Below, piece by piece: positions 1 to 7,500 of a DNA stretch of 12,885 nt. The DNA is taken from the NCBI GenBank assembly GCA_002403445.1, contig DHHU01000062.1:10905-23789 (forward strand). Reading direction: 5' to 3'. The stretch's first letter is position 1. Every line of letters starts with the position of its first letter. The position numbers were made by a program, and so were the translations under genes. The stretch is from Salinisphaeraceae bacterium UBA4764 (GTDB lineage: Bacteria > Pseudomonadota > Gammaproteobacteria > Nevskiales > Salinisphaeraceae). The notes beneath the pieces are model-generated. The model was given only the letters and a program-made list of their open reading frames with translations. It did no database searches and had not been told where the DNA came from.

Positions 1-434
1 GATCGTGGATCATGGCGAATAAAACGTATCGCCATTGAATACTCCGACATCACAACAAACTTGGTCAAGGCACTTGTCGCGGCTGAAGACGAACGATGCT
101 TCAATATCAATTTGGGTACGATCTGCCGGGTTGGGATTGGACCGTCTCAAGCCGATCGGCCACCACGAGGCCATCGCCCACGTAGCATGGTCAATATGGA
201 TTCATTACATGGCCACAGCGTCAAAAAACAAATCGAGCGCACACTTCAAGCAAAAGAAAGGCATCATCCCCGTCAAGATCAATCCCCTAACCAGCCAAAA
301 TGCTTTGCTGAGTGGCGCATCGTCGAAAACTTTCGAAAGCAGCCAGGGCCAACCAAGGGCGAGGCTTGGGGATCAGACCATCACACAGACCGTCAAACGA
401 TGTGCAGAATCTGTTCTGAAACTATGAGAACGCC
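1..434 (+). pseudogene. Degraded 5' fragment of a family-51 peptidoglycan glycosyltransferase (MtgA/PBP-like)
   Basis: Frame 1 is open from the left edge to 438. Its first 35 or so codons read like the start of the transglycosylase domain of MtgA or a class A PBP: a basic stretch, then NLVKALVAAEDERCF, which resembles the NLxRAVIAAEDxRFxxHxG motif 1 containing the catalytic glutamate. The expected phenylalanine is Cys and the expected histidine is missing. After about base 120 the similarity stops in this frame. A short GWDW echo of the next family motif (GFDWDA) appears near base 140 in another frame, suggesting a frameshift. Nothing resembling the later motifs (GGSTxxQQ, the KxRILExYLN helix) follows, so the 3' two thirds of the domain is absent. 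The 5' end may lie outside the window. From about 150 to 434 I see no credible gene. The call rests on a short match and is tentative. Confidence 0.35.
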
Positions 435-1070
435 ATGACCAGCGCGCGTAAACAACAAACTCAACGACTTGAAATGGCCCAGGCCGCAGCACGCATTATG
501 GTCGAGGGGGGTATTCGTGATTTTCGCTTTGCCAAGCAGAAAGCCGCCGAACATCTCGGGATCAACCCGCGCAACTCAGTGCTGCCAAAAAATCGCGAAA
601 TCGAAGCCGCCACGGCCGAATATCAGCGACTTTTTGGAGGTGAGGAACAAGCCGCCGCGTTGTATCGGATGCGCCAGACCGCACGGCAGGCGATGCAGTT
701 TTTCGCGGATTTCAATCCTCGCCTTGTAGGCGAAGTACTCAGCGGCACCGCCGGTCCGTACACACCTATATGCTTGCACTTATTCGCCGATCAGCCCGAA
801 GCCATGGACATGTTTCTGGGCGACAACGGTATACCGTTCGAGATCGTCGAGCGCCGTTTCAAATTCAATGGGGGTCAGACGGTATTTCACCCCACATTTT
901 GCTTTATGGCCGGTGACGATCGTATTGAAGCAACGGTATTCGGAGTTGCCGATCTCCGACAAGCTCCGACAAGCCTGGTCGATGGAACCAGCATGTCGCG
1001 TGCCACGCTGGCAGAGGTCGAGGCCCTGCTCAAGACGGGCGACGAAGTTGACAGAACAAGCCAAGCTTGA
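435..1070 (+). CDS. Conserved nucleotidyltransferase-like protein of unknown function
   Basis: This is a 211-residue soluble protein with no signal peptide or membrane helix. Residues 1-90 are basic and helical (RFAKQKAAEHLGI, then many Arg/Gln/Ala). The segment NPRLVGEVLSGTAG (94-107), followed by an acidic LHLFADQPE stretch (114-122), resembles the G-S/T and acidic-residue layout of a minimal nucleotidyltransferase fold. The last part holds short beta-like segments and an acidic tail. I recall similar proteins of about 200 residues in Pseudomonas and Xanthomonas, sometimes labelled UDP-N-acetylmuramate-alanine ligase; that label cannot be right because no Mur ligase P-loop or central domain is present. 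The ATG at 435 has a weak GAGA about 9 bases upstream. The usp gene follows 56 bases later on the same strand, so co-transcription is possible. Substrate and role are unknown. Confidence 0.75.
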   Translation: MTSARKQQTQRLEMAQAAARIMVEGGIRDFRFAKQKAAEHLGINPRNSVLPKNREIEAATAEYQRLFGGEEQAAALYRMRQTARQAMQFFADFNPRLVGEVLSGTAGPYTPICLHLFADQPEAMDMFLGDNGIPFEIVERRFKFNGGQTVFHPTFCFMAGDDRIEATVFGVADLRQAPTSLVDGTSMSRATLAEVEALLKTGDEVDRTSQA

Positions 1071-1080
1071 CAAGCGATCG

Positions 1081-1105
1081 ACTACTCGATTTTATATCGT
1101 GTAGT
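1081..1105. promoter_or_regulatory. Imperfect 25-bp palindrome upstream of usp
   Basis: Two 10-base arms, ACTACTCGAT and ATCGTGTAGT, pair at nine of ten positions around the loop TTTAT. The palindrome ends six bases before the usp ribosome binding site. It could be an operator or a 5'-leader hairpin. There is no U-tract after it, so it is not a typical terminator for the upstream gene. The regulator is unknown. Confidence 0.4.
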
Positions 1106-1110
1106 AAGAC

Positions 1111-1120
1111 TAGGGGAGAC
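1111..1120 (+). promoter_or_regulatory. Ribosome binding site of usp
   Basis: The run TAGGGGAGAC contains a strong purine-rich AGGGGAG, with 7 to 8 bases to the ATG at 1127. It decides the start: an upstream in-frame start at 1067 would overlap the preceding gene's stop and lacks such a site. Confidence 0.7.
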
Positions 1121-1126
1121 GCCGCG

Positions 1127-1591
1127 ATGCGGAATTTCGAAACAATCTTGCTCGCCTATGACGGTAGCGAGCGCGGGCGGGTTGCGCTGCGGCGCTGTCT
1201 GCCACTGATGGATGCCGATAACGTGTCTGTGCACCTGCTGGCAGTGGTGCCACTAGCCGGTGCGGTGGCCGCGGCAGACGGCTTCTATACGGAGAGTATG
1301 TACGAAGCCGAGCGAGACCAAATCCAGAAAATCCTCGATGACGGTGTCGAGCGACTTAAGAATAACGGTATTTCGGCGACGGGTTATCTACGTGCTGGGG
1401 AACCGGCCCACCAGATCGCTGATCTGGCGGCTGAACTGGACGTCGATTTAGTCGTTGTAGGCCACCAACGACGTGGACTTCTATCGCGCTGGTGGCGCGG
1501 CTCGGTGGGCGCGTCACTACTCGACCGCCTCGACTGTTGCCTACTTGTGGCCCAAGCCTCGGATGAAGAAATCGCCGAAGCCAAGCCGTAA
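1127..1591 (+). CDS. Universal stress protein, UspA family (single domain)
   Basis: This 154-residue cytoplasmic protein is the usual size for a single USP domain. It opens with the typical first strand and nucleotide-binding Asp (ILLAYDGSERG, Asp12) and ends with strand 4 and the phosphate-binding loop (VVVGHQRRG to RGSVGASLL, about residues 109-132). The ATP-binding consensus Gly-x2-Gly-x9-Gly-Ser is mostly kept: Gly112 and Gly125-Ser126 are correctly spaced, but the second glycine is Arg115, with Gly117 two residues later. ATP binding is therefore likely but not certain. The family helps survival under starvation, oxidative and other stresses. The start at 1127 is set by the strong site at 1111-1120. 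A palindrome at 1081-1105 sits just upstream. The gene converges with metE and shares its terminator. Confidence 0.9.
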   Translation: MRNFETILLAYDGSERGRVALRRCLPLMDADNVSVHLLAVVPLAGAVAAADGFYTESMYEAERDQIQKILDDGVERLKNNGISATGYLRAGEPAHQIADLAAELDVDLVVVGHQRRGLLSRWWRGSVGASLLDRLDCCLLVAQASDEEIAEAKP

Positions 1592-1659
1592 TTCGCAGTA
1601 CAGCATCCATTTCGCCATTAAAACTGGTTCAGCGCCGTCAGGTAACCGGAAAATCTGAC

Positions 1660-1676
1660 AACTCAACTGTTGAGTT
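1660..1676. repeat. Perfect 7-bp-arm palindrome AACTCAA-CTG-TTGAGTT
   Basis: It lies in the 196-base gap between the usp and metE stop codons, 27 bases before the main terminator hairpin. The three-base loop is tight and no T-run follows, so it is not a convincing terminator. It could help protect a 3' end or bind a protein. The rest of the 1592-1787 gap holds only the terminator at 1703-1740. Confidence 0.35.
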
Positions 1677-1702
1677 CGGTCTGTTGGCAAATTCGGCTCC
1701 AT

Positions 1703-1740
1703 AAAAAAGCCGGCCCGCAGTGATGCGGACCGGCTTTTTA
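1703..1740. terminator. Bidirectional Rho-independent terminator between usp and metE
   Basis: GCCGG-C-CCGCA pairs with TGCGG-A-CCGGC around a GTGA tetraloop, giving a ten-pair G+C-rich stem with one C/A mismatch. A-tracts on the left (1703-1708) and T-tracts on the right (1735-1739) give a U-tail in either direction. It serves usp on the plus strand and metE on the minus strand. Confidence 0.9.
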
Positions 1741-1787
1741 AGTAACACCGAAACGGGAATGCCCATTCCGACGTTGGTGGGCCGTGT

Positions 1788-4076
1788 TTAAGCGGCCTTG
1801 GTCGTTTCGCGAAGTTCTTTCGCAGCCTCGACCATGTGCTGCAACGCGGGCTTGACTTCAGCCCAGCCGCGCGTCTTCAGGCCACAATCCGGGTTGACCC
1901 AGATCCGATCGGCCGGCAGTACGTCACGAGCTTTTTCGAGAAGCTGGACCATTTCCTGCTTCTCTGGAACACGCGGGCTGTGGATGTCGTAAACCCCCGG
2001 GCCGATTTCGTTCGGATACTGGAACTTAACGAATGCGTCCAGCAACTCCATCTGCGACCGTGAGGTCTCGATAGAAATACAGTCGGCATCCATATCAGCA
2101 ATGGCTTCAATGATGTCGTTGAACTCCGAGTAGCACATGTGGGTATGCACTTGCGTCTCGTCGCGGACACCGGAAGCTGCCAGCCGGAACGATTTGGTCG
2201 CCCAGTCGAGGTATTCAGCCCAATCCGCGCGCCGCAGCGGCAGACCCTCACGGAACGCGGCCTCGTCGCACTGGATGGCAGCGAGCCCGGCCGCTTCCAG
2301 ATCAACGATCTCGTCACGGATGCCCAGAGCCACCTGCTTGACGGTCTCGGAACGCGGCTGGTCATCACGCACGAAAGCCCACTGAACCATGGTGACCGGA
2401 CCGGTCAACATGCCTTTCATGGGCTTGTTGGTGAGCGACTGCGCGTACTTCGACCATTTCACAGTCATTGGCTCGGGCCGTGATACGTCACCGAAGATGA
2501 TCGGCGGCTTGACGTAGCGGCTGCCATAGCTCTGCACCCAGCCGAACTGCGTGAAGGCATAACCCGACATTTTCTCGCCGAAGTACTCGACCATGTCGTT
2601 GCGTTCGAATTCGCCATGCACGAGCATGTCGAAGCCCATGTCTTCCTGCATTTTGACGGCTTCCTGAATCTTTTTTTCCAGGAAAGCGTCATATTCGGCG
2701 TCCGACATCTTGCCTTTCTTGTGGGCTGCACGTGCCTTGCGGACATCCTGCGTTTGCGGGAACGAACCAATGGTCGTGGTCGGGAACGCCGGCAGACCTA
2801 ATTTAGCCTGCTGCTTTTGAGCCCGTTCAGCATAGGGCGACTGGCGCTCGTAATCCTTGGCGGTGATGCCGGCGGCACGCCGCTGCACAGCTTGATCGTG
2901 AATCCGGGCCGATTCGGCTCGGTTGGCCAGGGCTTCCTTATTGGACGCCAGCATCTGCTCGTCGACTTTTCCATCGGCGGCACGGGCCAGGAACACGATT
3001 TCGTCGAGTTTTTCCTCGGCAAAGGCGAGCCAACTCTTGAACTCCTCATCAAGCTTGGCCTCGTTTCGCAGCGTGACCGGCGTATGCAAAAGCGAGCAGG
3101 CGGGACCAACCATCAGGCGATCGCCACCCACCTTGCTGTGGGCGGTCTTGATCGCTGCCAGTGCTTTCTCGAGATCGGTCTTCCAGATGTTGCGACCATC
3201 AACGATACCAACCGACAGGGCAGTATTATTGCTCAAGCGATCCGCAACCGGCTCGATATCGTTAAATCCGCGCACGGCGTCGATGTGCAGTGCATGAACC
3301 GGCAGTGATGTGAATAGGTCAAGATTGTCGGCCAGATCATTAAAATAGTTGGCAACCAACAACTGGATACCACTAACCTTGGACAGACGGTCGTAAGCCT
3401 TGCGCAGCGCGTCTTGCTGGGCTTTCGACAAATCCAGCGAGAACACCGGCTCGTCAAGTTGCACCCATTCGGCGCCCTGCTCGGCCAGCTTGCCGAGGAT
3501 TTGCTCGTAAACCGGCAGAAGTTGATCAAGCAGCGACATCTTGTCGAAATCGCCTTCGGTAACTTTGCCCAGGGTCAGGAACGTCACCGGCCCCACCAGC
3601 ACCGGTTTGGTCGTGATGCCGAGCTGCTTGGCCTCCTCAAACTCGTCAAAGACCTTGGTCGAGGACAGTGCAAACGTTGTATCCGGGGTAAACTCTGGAA
3701 CTTGATAGTGGTAATTCGTATCGAACCACTTGGTCATTTCAGCGGCAATCGCATCCTTATTGCCGTCTTGGATACCGCGTGCGATTGCAAACCGTGTATC
3801 GAGATCGACGTCGCCGCCGCTCCAACCAAAGCGCTCTGGGACGTTACCCACCAGACACATCATGTCGAGCATGTGGTCATAGTAGGAGAAATCATTGGAA
3901 GGAATCAGATCGATTCCCGCGGCTTTTTGCTTTTCCCAGTTGCTTTTCCGCAACTCAGCGCCAGCAGATTCCAGACCGGCACGATCCAGATCACCTTTCC
4001 AATAGGCTTCGGTCGCTTTCTTGAGTTCACGCTTTTCGCCGATACGCGGAAAGCCAAGGTTTTGCGCAATAGTCAT
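1788..4076 (-). CDS. metE: Cobalamin-independent methionine synthase MetE
   Basis: MetE transfers the methyl group of 5-methyltetrahydropteroyl-triglutamate to homocysteine, the last step of methionine synthesis, without vitamin B12. The 762-residue product matches the family length (E. coli 753). The N-terminal barrel starts with NLGFPRIG at 6-13, and the C-terminal catalytic barrel begins near FPTTTIGSFPQT. All four zinc/homocysteine-site ligands are visible: His646, Cys648, Glu670 and Cys731. Their spacing is the same as E. coli His641, Cys643, Glu665 and Cys726. The ATG at 4076 has an AAAGGTGA site 10 bases upstream. Transcription runs from rpmE2 towards metE across a 132-base gap (4077-4208) in which I see no clear MetR half-site pair, cobalamin riboswitch or terminator. 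The gene looks intact and functional. Confidence 0.97.
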   Translation of the reverse strand: MTIAQNLGFPRIGEKRELKKATEAYWKGDLDRAGLESAGAELRKSNWEKQKAAGIDLIPSNDFSYYDHMLDMMCLVGNVPERFGWSGGDVDLDTRFAIARGIQDGNKDAIAAEMTKWFDTNYHYQVPEFTPDTTFALSSTKVFDEFEEAKQLGITTKPVLVGPVTFLTLGKVTEGDFDKMSLLDQLLPVYEQILGKLAEQGAEWVQLDEPVFSLDLSKAQQDALRKAYDRLSKVSGIQLLVANYFNDLADNLDLFTSLPVHALHIDAVRGFNDIEPVADRLSNNTALSVGIVDGRNIWKTDLEKALAAIKTAHSKVGGDRLMVGPACSLLHTPVTLRNEAKLDEEFKSWLAFAEEKLDEIVFLARAADGKVDEQMLASNKEALANRAESARIHDQAVQRRAAGITAKDYERQSPYAERAQKQQAKLGLPAFPTTTIGSFPQTQDVRKARAAHKKGKMSDAEYDAFLEKKIQEAVKMQEDMGFDMLVHGEFERNDMVEYFGEKMSGYAFTQFGWVQSYGSRYVKPPIIFGDVSRPEPMTVKWSKYAQSLTNKPMKGMLTGPVTMVQWAFVRDDQPRSETVKQVALGIRDEIVDLEAAGLAAIQCDEAAFREGLPLRRADWAEYLDWATKSFRLAASGVRDETQVHTHMCYSEFNDIIEAIADMDADCISIETSRSQMELLDAFVKFQYPNEIGPGVYDIHSPRVPEKQEMVQLLEKARDVLPADRIWVNPDCGLKTRGWAEVKPALQHMVEAAKELRETTKAA

Positions 4077-4086
4077 GCTTGTATTG

Positions 4087-4094
4087 TCACCTTT
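4087..4094 (-). promoter_or_regulatory. Ribosome binding site of metE
   Basis: On the minus strand this reads AAAGGTGA, a good Shine-Dalgarno match, 10 bases before the metE ATG. It supports the 4076 start. Confidence 0.6.
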
Positions 4095-4208
4095 GGTTCA
4101 AATGTTTTCGCACGGGCTTGGTCGACGCTAGAAATGCCTCGACGCAAGCGCGACAGCCTATGCGTGCGCGCTGCCGACTCGATCGAAAACCACTGTCTTG
4201 GACGATGG

Positions 4209-4460
4209 TTACTTGGTGCTCAGGCCGTAACGTTGACGGAAACGTTCCACCTTGCCGGTAGTGTCCATGATGTTCTGTTTGCCTGTGTAGAACGGATGGG
4301 TTGCACTTGTGACTTCGAGTTTTACGAGCGGGTACTCGTTGCCATCATCCCATTCGATGGTCTCGTCAGTTTTTGCAGTGGACTGTGACAAAAAAGCGAA
4401 ATCCGCCCCCATGTCCTTGAAGACTACGGGGCGATAATTCGGATGTATATCTTTTTGCAT
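4209..4460 (-). CDS. rpmE2: 50S ribosomal protein L31 type B (zinc-independent)
   Basis: This is an 83-residue basic ribosomal protein. The opening MQKDIHPNYRPVVFKD and the later SHPFYTGK-like segment (ATHPFYTGKQN) and RFxxRFG-like end are the signatures of type B L31 (E. coli YkgM). There is no cysteine at all, so the CxxC zinc ribbon of type A L31 is missing and the protein does not store zinc. In many bacteria type B L31 is Zur-repressed and replaces the zinc form during zinc starvation. I do not see a Zur-like palindrome in the 58 bases between it and ileS or just inside ileS. The frame stays open upstream to 4580, but that part overlaps the ileS end and is not L31-like, so the ATG at 4460 is chosen. 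The Shine-Dalgarno site is weak. Confidence 0.95.
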   Translation of the reverse strand: MQKDIHPNYRPVVFKDMGADFAFLSQSTAKTDETIEWDDGNEYPLVKLEVTSATHPFYTGKQNIMDTTGKVERFRQRYGLSTK

Positions 4461-4518
4461 AAGTCTGTGCCGTTCAGTTGTTCTCGAGATTAGTCCGTTA
4501 AGGTAGCAGGCCCGCGTC

Positions 4519-7500
4519 TTAATTCGTAACGCTAGCCCGGTCGTCGATCGATCGACTGATCGCGATCGTGATGTGTCCAAAATCCAGATCGAATGTTTCG
4601 ACCGCTTCTCCGTCGGGCGAATCTACGACATCAAGTCGGGTCGCCAAAATCTCGCCGGCGACGGATTTTTTATGTTGCGCGACGCTATGCGCGATTTCCT
4701 CGTTTGAATCGTAGTGTACCGCAATTCGGTCAGCTACGTGAAAACCCGCACGTTTACGGAGTTGTTGCACGCGGTTGACCACTTCTCGCGCAATGCCTCG
4801 CGACTTCAATGCGTCGTTTACTTGCGTATCCAGGGCGACTGTCACCCCATCTTCGCGGCCGACCGACCAACCCGAAATGCCCTCGGCCGTGACTTCCAGA
4901 TCGCCGGGGCCGAGTTCAATCTTCGTCCCGTCGACCTCGATCTCCAGCCGATCGTTTTTCAGATAGTGCCCGATTGCCGTGCTGTCGAGCTGGCTGATGA
5001 CCGAGGCCGCGGCCTTCATCTGCGGGCCAAGTCGTTTACCCAGTTGACGGAAATTGGGCTTGGCGCGGCGTGTAACCGGTTCGGCATTTCCAGAGACTAT
5101 TTCGACCGCGTCGACGTTGACTTCATCGCGGACAATGTGGGCGACGGCATCGATATCGGCGCGCGCAACACCGGCTTCCTCGACTACAAGAATCCGGGCC
5201 AGCGGTTGCCGGACATTGATCCCCGCGTCGTTGCGACGCGCGAGCACATTGCCCACGATCGCCCGCGCCAGACGCATTCGACGCTCCAGAATCTCGTCGA
5301 TCAGCACTGTGTCAGGCTTCGGATAATCGGTCAGATGCACGGACGCATTCGCGCCTCGATCAGCAACCAATCGAGCATAAAGCCACTCGCTGAAAAATGG
5401 TGCGAACGGCGCCATCAAGCGGGCGACACCTCCCAGACACGCGAGTGTGGTGTGATACGCCGCGCGTTTGTCGGCAACATCCGCCGGCGGCGCTCCGGTG
5501 TTGCGATCGGCACGCGCTCCGGCCCAGAAGCGCGGCCGGCTGCGACGGATATACCAGTTCGACAACGCATCAATGAACGACTCGATAGCGCGAGCGGCAG
5601 GCGTCGGATTGTAGTTGTCGAGTGCTTCGATCGCAGTCGCGATGGTCGATTGCAGCCGGGATAATATCCAACGGTCCAGTTCGGGGCGCTGGGCCACAGG
5701 CGGCGCCTCGGCATCGCCCGTAAAACCATCGATATTGGCGTAGGTCGCAAAGAAGGCGTAGACATTTTCCAGCGTGCCAAAAACTTTGGTGCGGGTTGCC
5801 CTGAGGCCACGATCGTCGTACTTGGTGTTCTCCCAGGGTGCACTGGTGGCCAGCATGTACCAGCGGATGACATCGGCGCCATGTGAATCCAGAGCGGTGA
5901 ACGGATCGACCGTATTACCCTTAGACTTGGACATCTTCTCGCCCTTGGCGTCCAGCAAAAGGCCGTTGACCACGACATTGCGATACGCAGGCGAATCCAT
6001 GACCAACGTGGCGATGGCGTGCAATGAATAGAACCAGCCGCGCGTCTGATCTACCCCCTCGCAGATGAAATCGGCCGGGAAGTTGGCCTCGAATGCTTCG
6101 CGGTTTTCGAACGGATAATGCCACTGCGCAAATGGCATGGCGCCAGAGTCGAACCAGACGTCGATGATCTCGGGGACGCGTCGCATGATGCCCCCGTCCG
6201 GTGCTGACCAGGTAATGGCATCGACCTGCGGCTTGTGCAGGTCGAGCGAGGCGTCATCCGCAACGGCGTCACCCGCATAGCCCCGTAATTCGTCGATCGA
6301 TCCAACCACCACAAAATCATCCGGGTTGCGGTCATTGACCCAGATCGGCAATGGCGTGCCCCAGTAGCGATGGCGTGACAGTGCCCAGTCGACGTTGCCG
6401 GCAAGCCAGTCGCCAAAGCGGCCCGTGCCAACATGCGCCGGATACCAGTTGATCCGGTTGTTGTATTCCACCAACCGATCCTTATTCGCCTGTGTGGCGA
6501 CAAACCAGGATTCGACCGGATAGTTCATTAAAGGCGTGCCTTTGCGCCAGTCGTGGGGATAGTTATGGACAGTCACGCCCTGATCGAAGAGCAATCCGCG
6601 GTTTTTGAGATCGCGCGCGATCGGCTTGTCGGCATCCTTGAACCATTGCCCGCCGACCAGCGGGAAATCGGCACGAAAACAGCCGTCGCTGTTGATCGGG
6701 TTGAATACCGGCATACCGGCCGCGCTAGTCACCTCGTAGTCGTCGGCGCCGAACGCCGGGGCTTCGTGGGCGATGCCGGTGCCATCTTCGGTGGTAATGA
6801 AATCGGCGGCGATGATGCGCCAGGCTTTACCGGCCTCGGGATGGTCAACAAAACAGTCGAACGGCGGGGTGTAGCGCCAACCGATCAACGCGTCGGCATC
6901 AAATGTCTCGAGAATCTCGGCATCTTCACCCAGCGTGGCCGCAACGCATTCCTTCGCCAGGATATAGGTCTGTTCACCAACTCGAGCGGTGCAATACTCG
7001 ATGTCCGGACCAACCGCGAGCGCAACGTTCGACGGCAGGGTCCACGGCGTGGTGGTCCAAGCCAGAAGCGCCATATCCGGCTCAGCCTCGAGAAAGAACT
7101 TGACCGTGACCGAGGGATCCTGAACTTCTTCGTACCCGAGGCTGACTTCGTGCGATGACAGCACCGTGCCCGAGCCGGGCGAATACCAATGGATCTTGCG
7201 GCCTTTATAGAGCAACCCTTGGCCGTGGAGTTGTTTCAGCAACCACCAGACCGACTCGATGTACGCGTTCGAGTATGTGACATAGGGATTCTGGAGATCG
7301 ACCCAGTAGCCGATCCGACGCGTCAGTTCGTTCCACTGATCGGTGTAGCGCAGAACCGATTCGCGACAGGCTTCATTGTAGGCCTCAATCCCATAAGCCT
7401 CGATATCTTCGCGCGATGCCAGATCTTTTTCTTTTTCGACCTCGATTTCCACGGGCAAACCGTGGGTATCCCAGCCGGCCTTGCGATCCACGCGATAGCC

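Noticed and set aside
35..427. 130-codon open frame starting at a TTG
   Set aside because: No similarity that I recognise, no ribosome binding site, and it overlaps another open frame of similar length in this apparently decayed region.
4077..4208. Cobalamin riboswitch or MetR site controlling metE
   Set aside because: The gap is too short for a B12 riboswitch and no TGAA/TTCA pair at proper spacing was seen.
3414..4388. 324-codon plus-strand open frame across metE and rpmE2
   Set aside because: It is antisense to two clearly conserved genes and its translation resembles no known family. High G+C codon use on the minus strand explains the long open frame.
4461..4580. N-terminal extension of L31 type B
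   Set aside because: It would overlap the end of ileS and carries residues not found in L31; the ATG at 4460 matches the family start.
4714..5664. 316-codon plus-strand open frame inside ileS
   Set aside because: Antisense to the conserved ileS C-terminal region, arginine-rich, with no recognisable motif.
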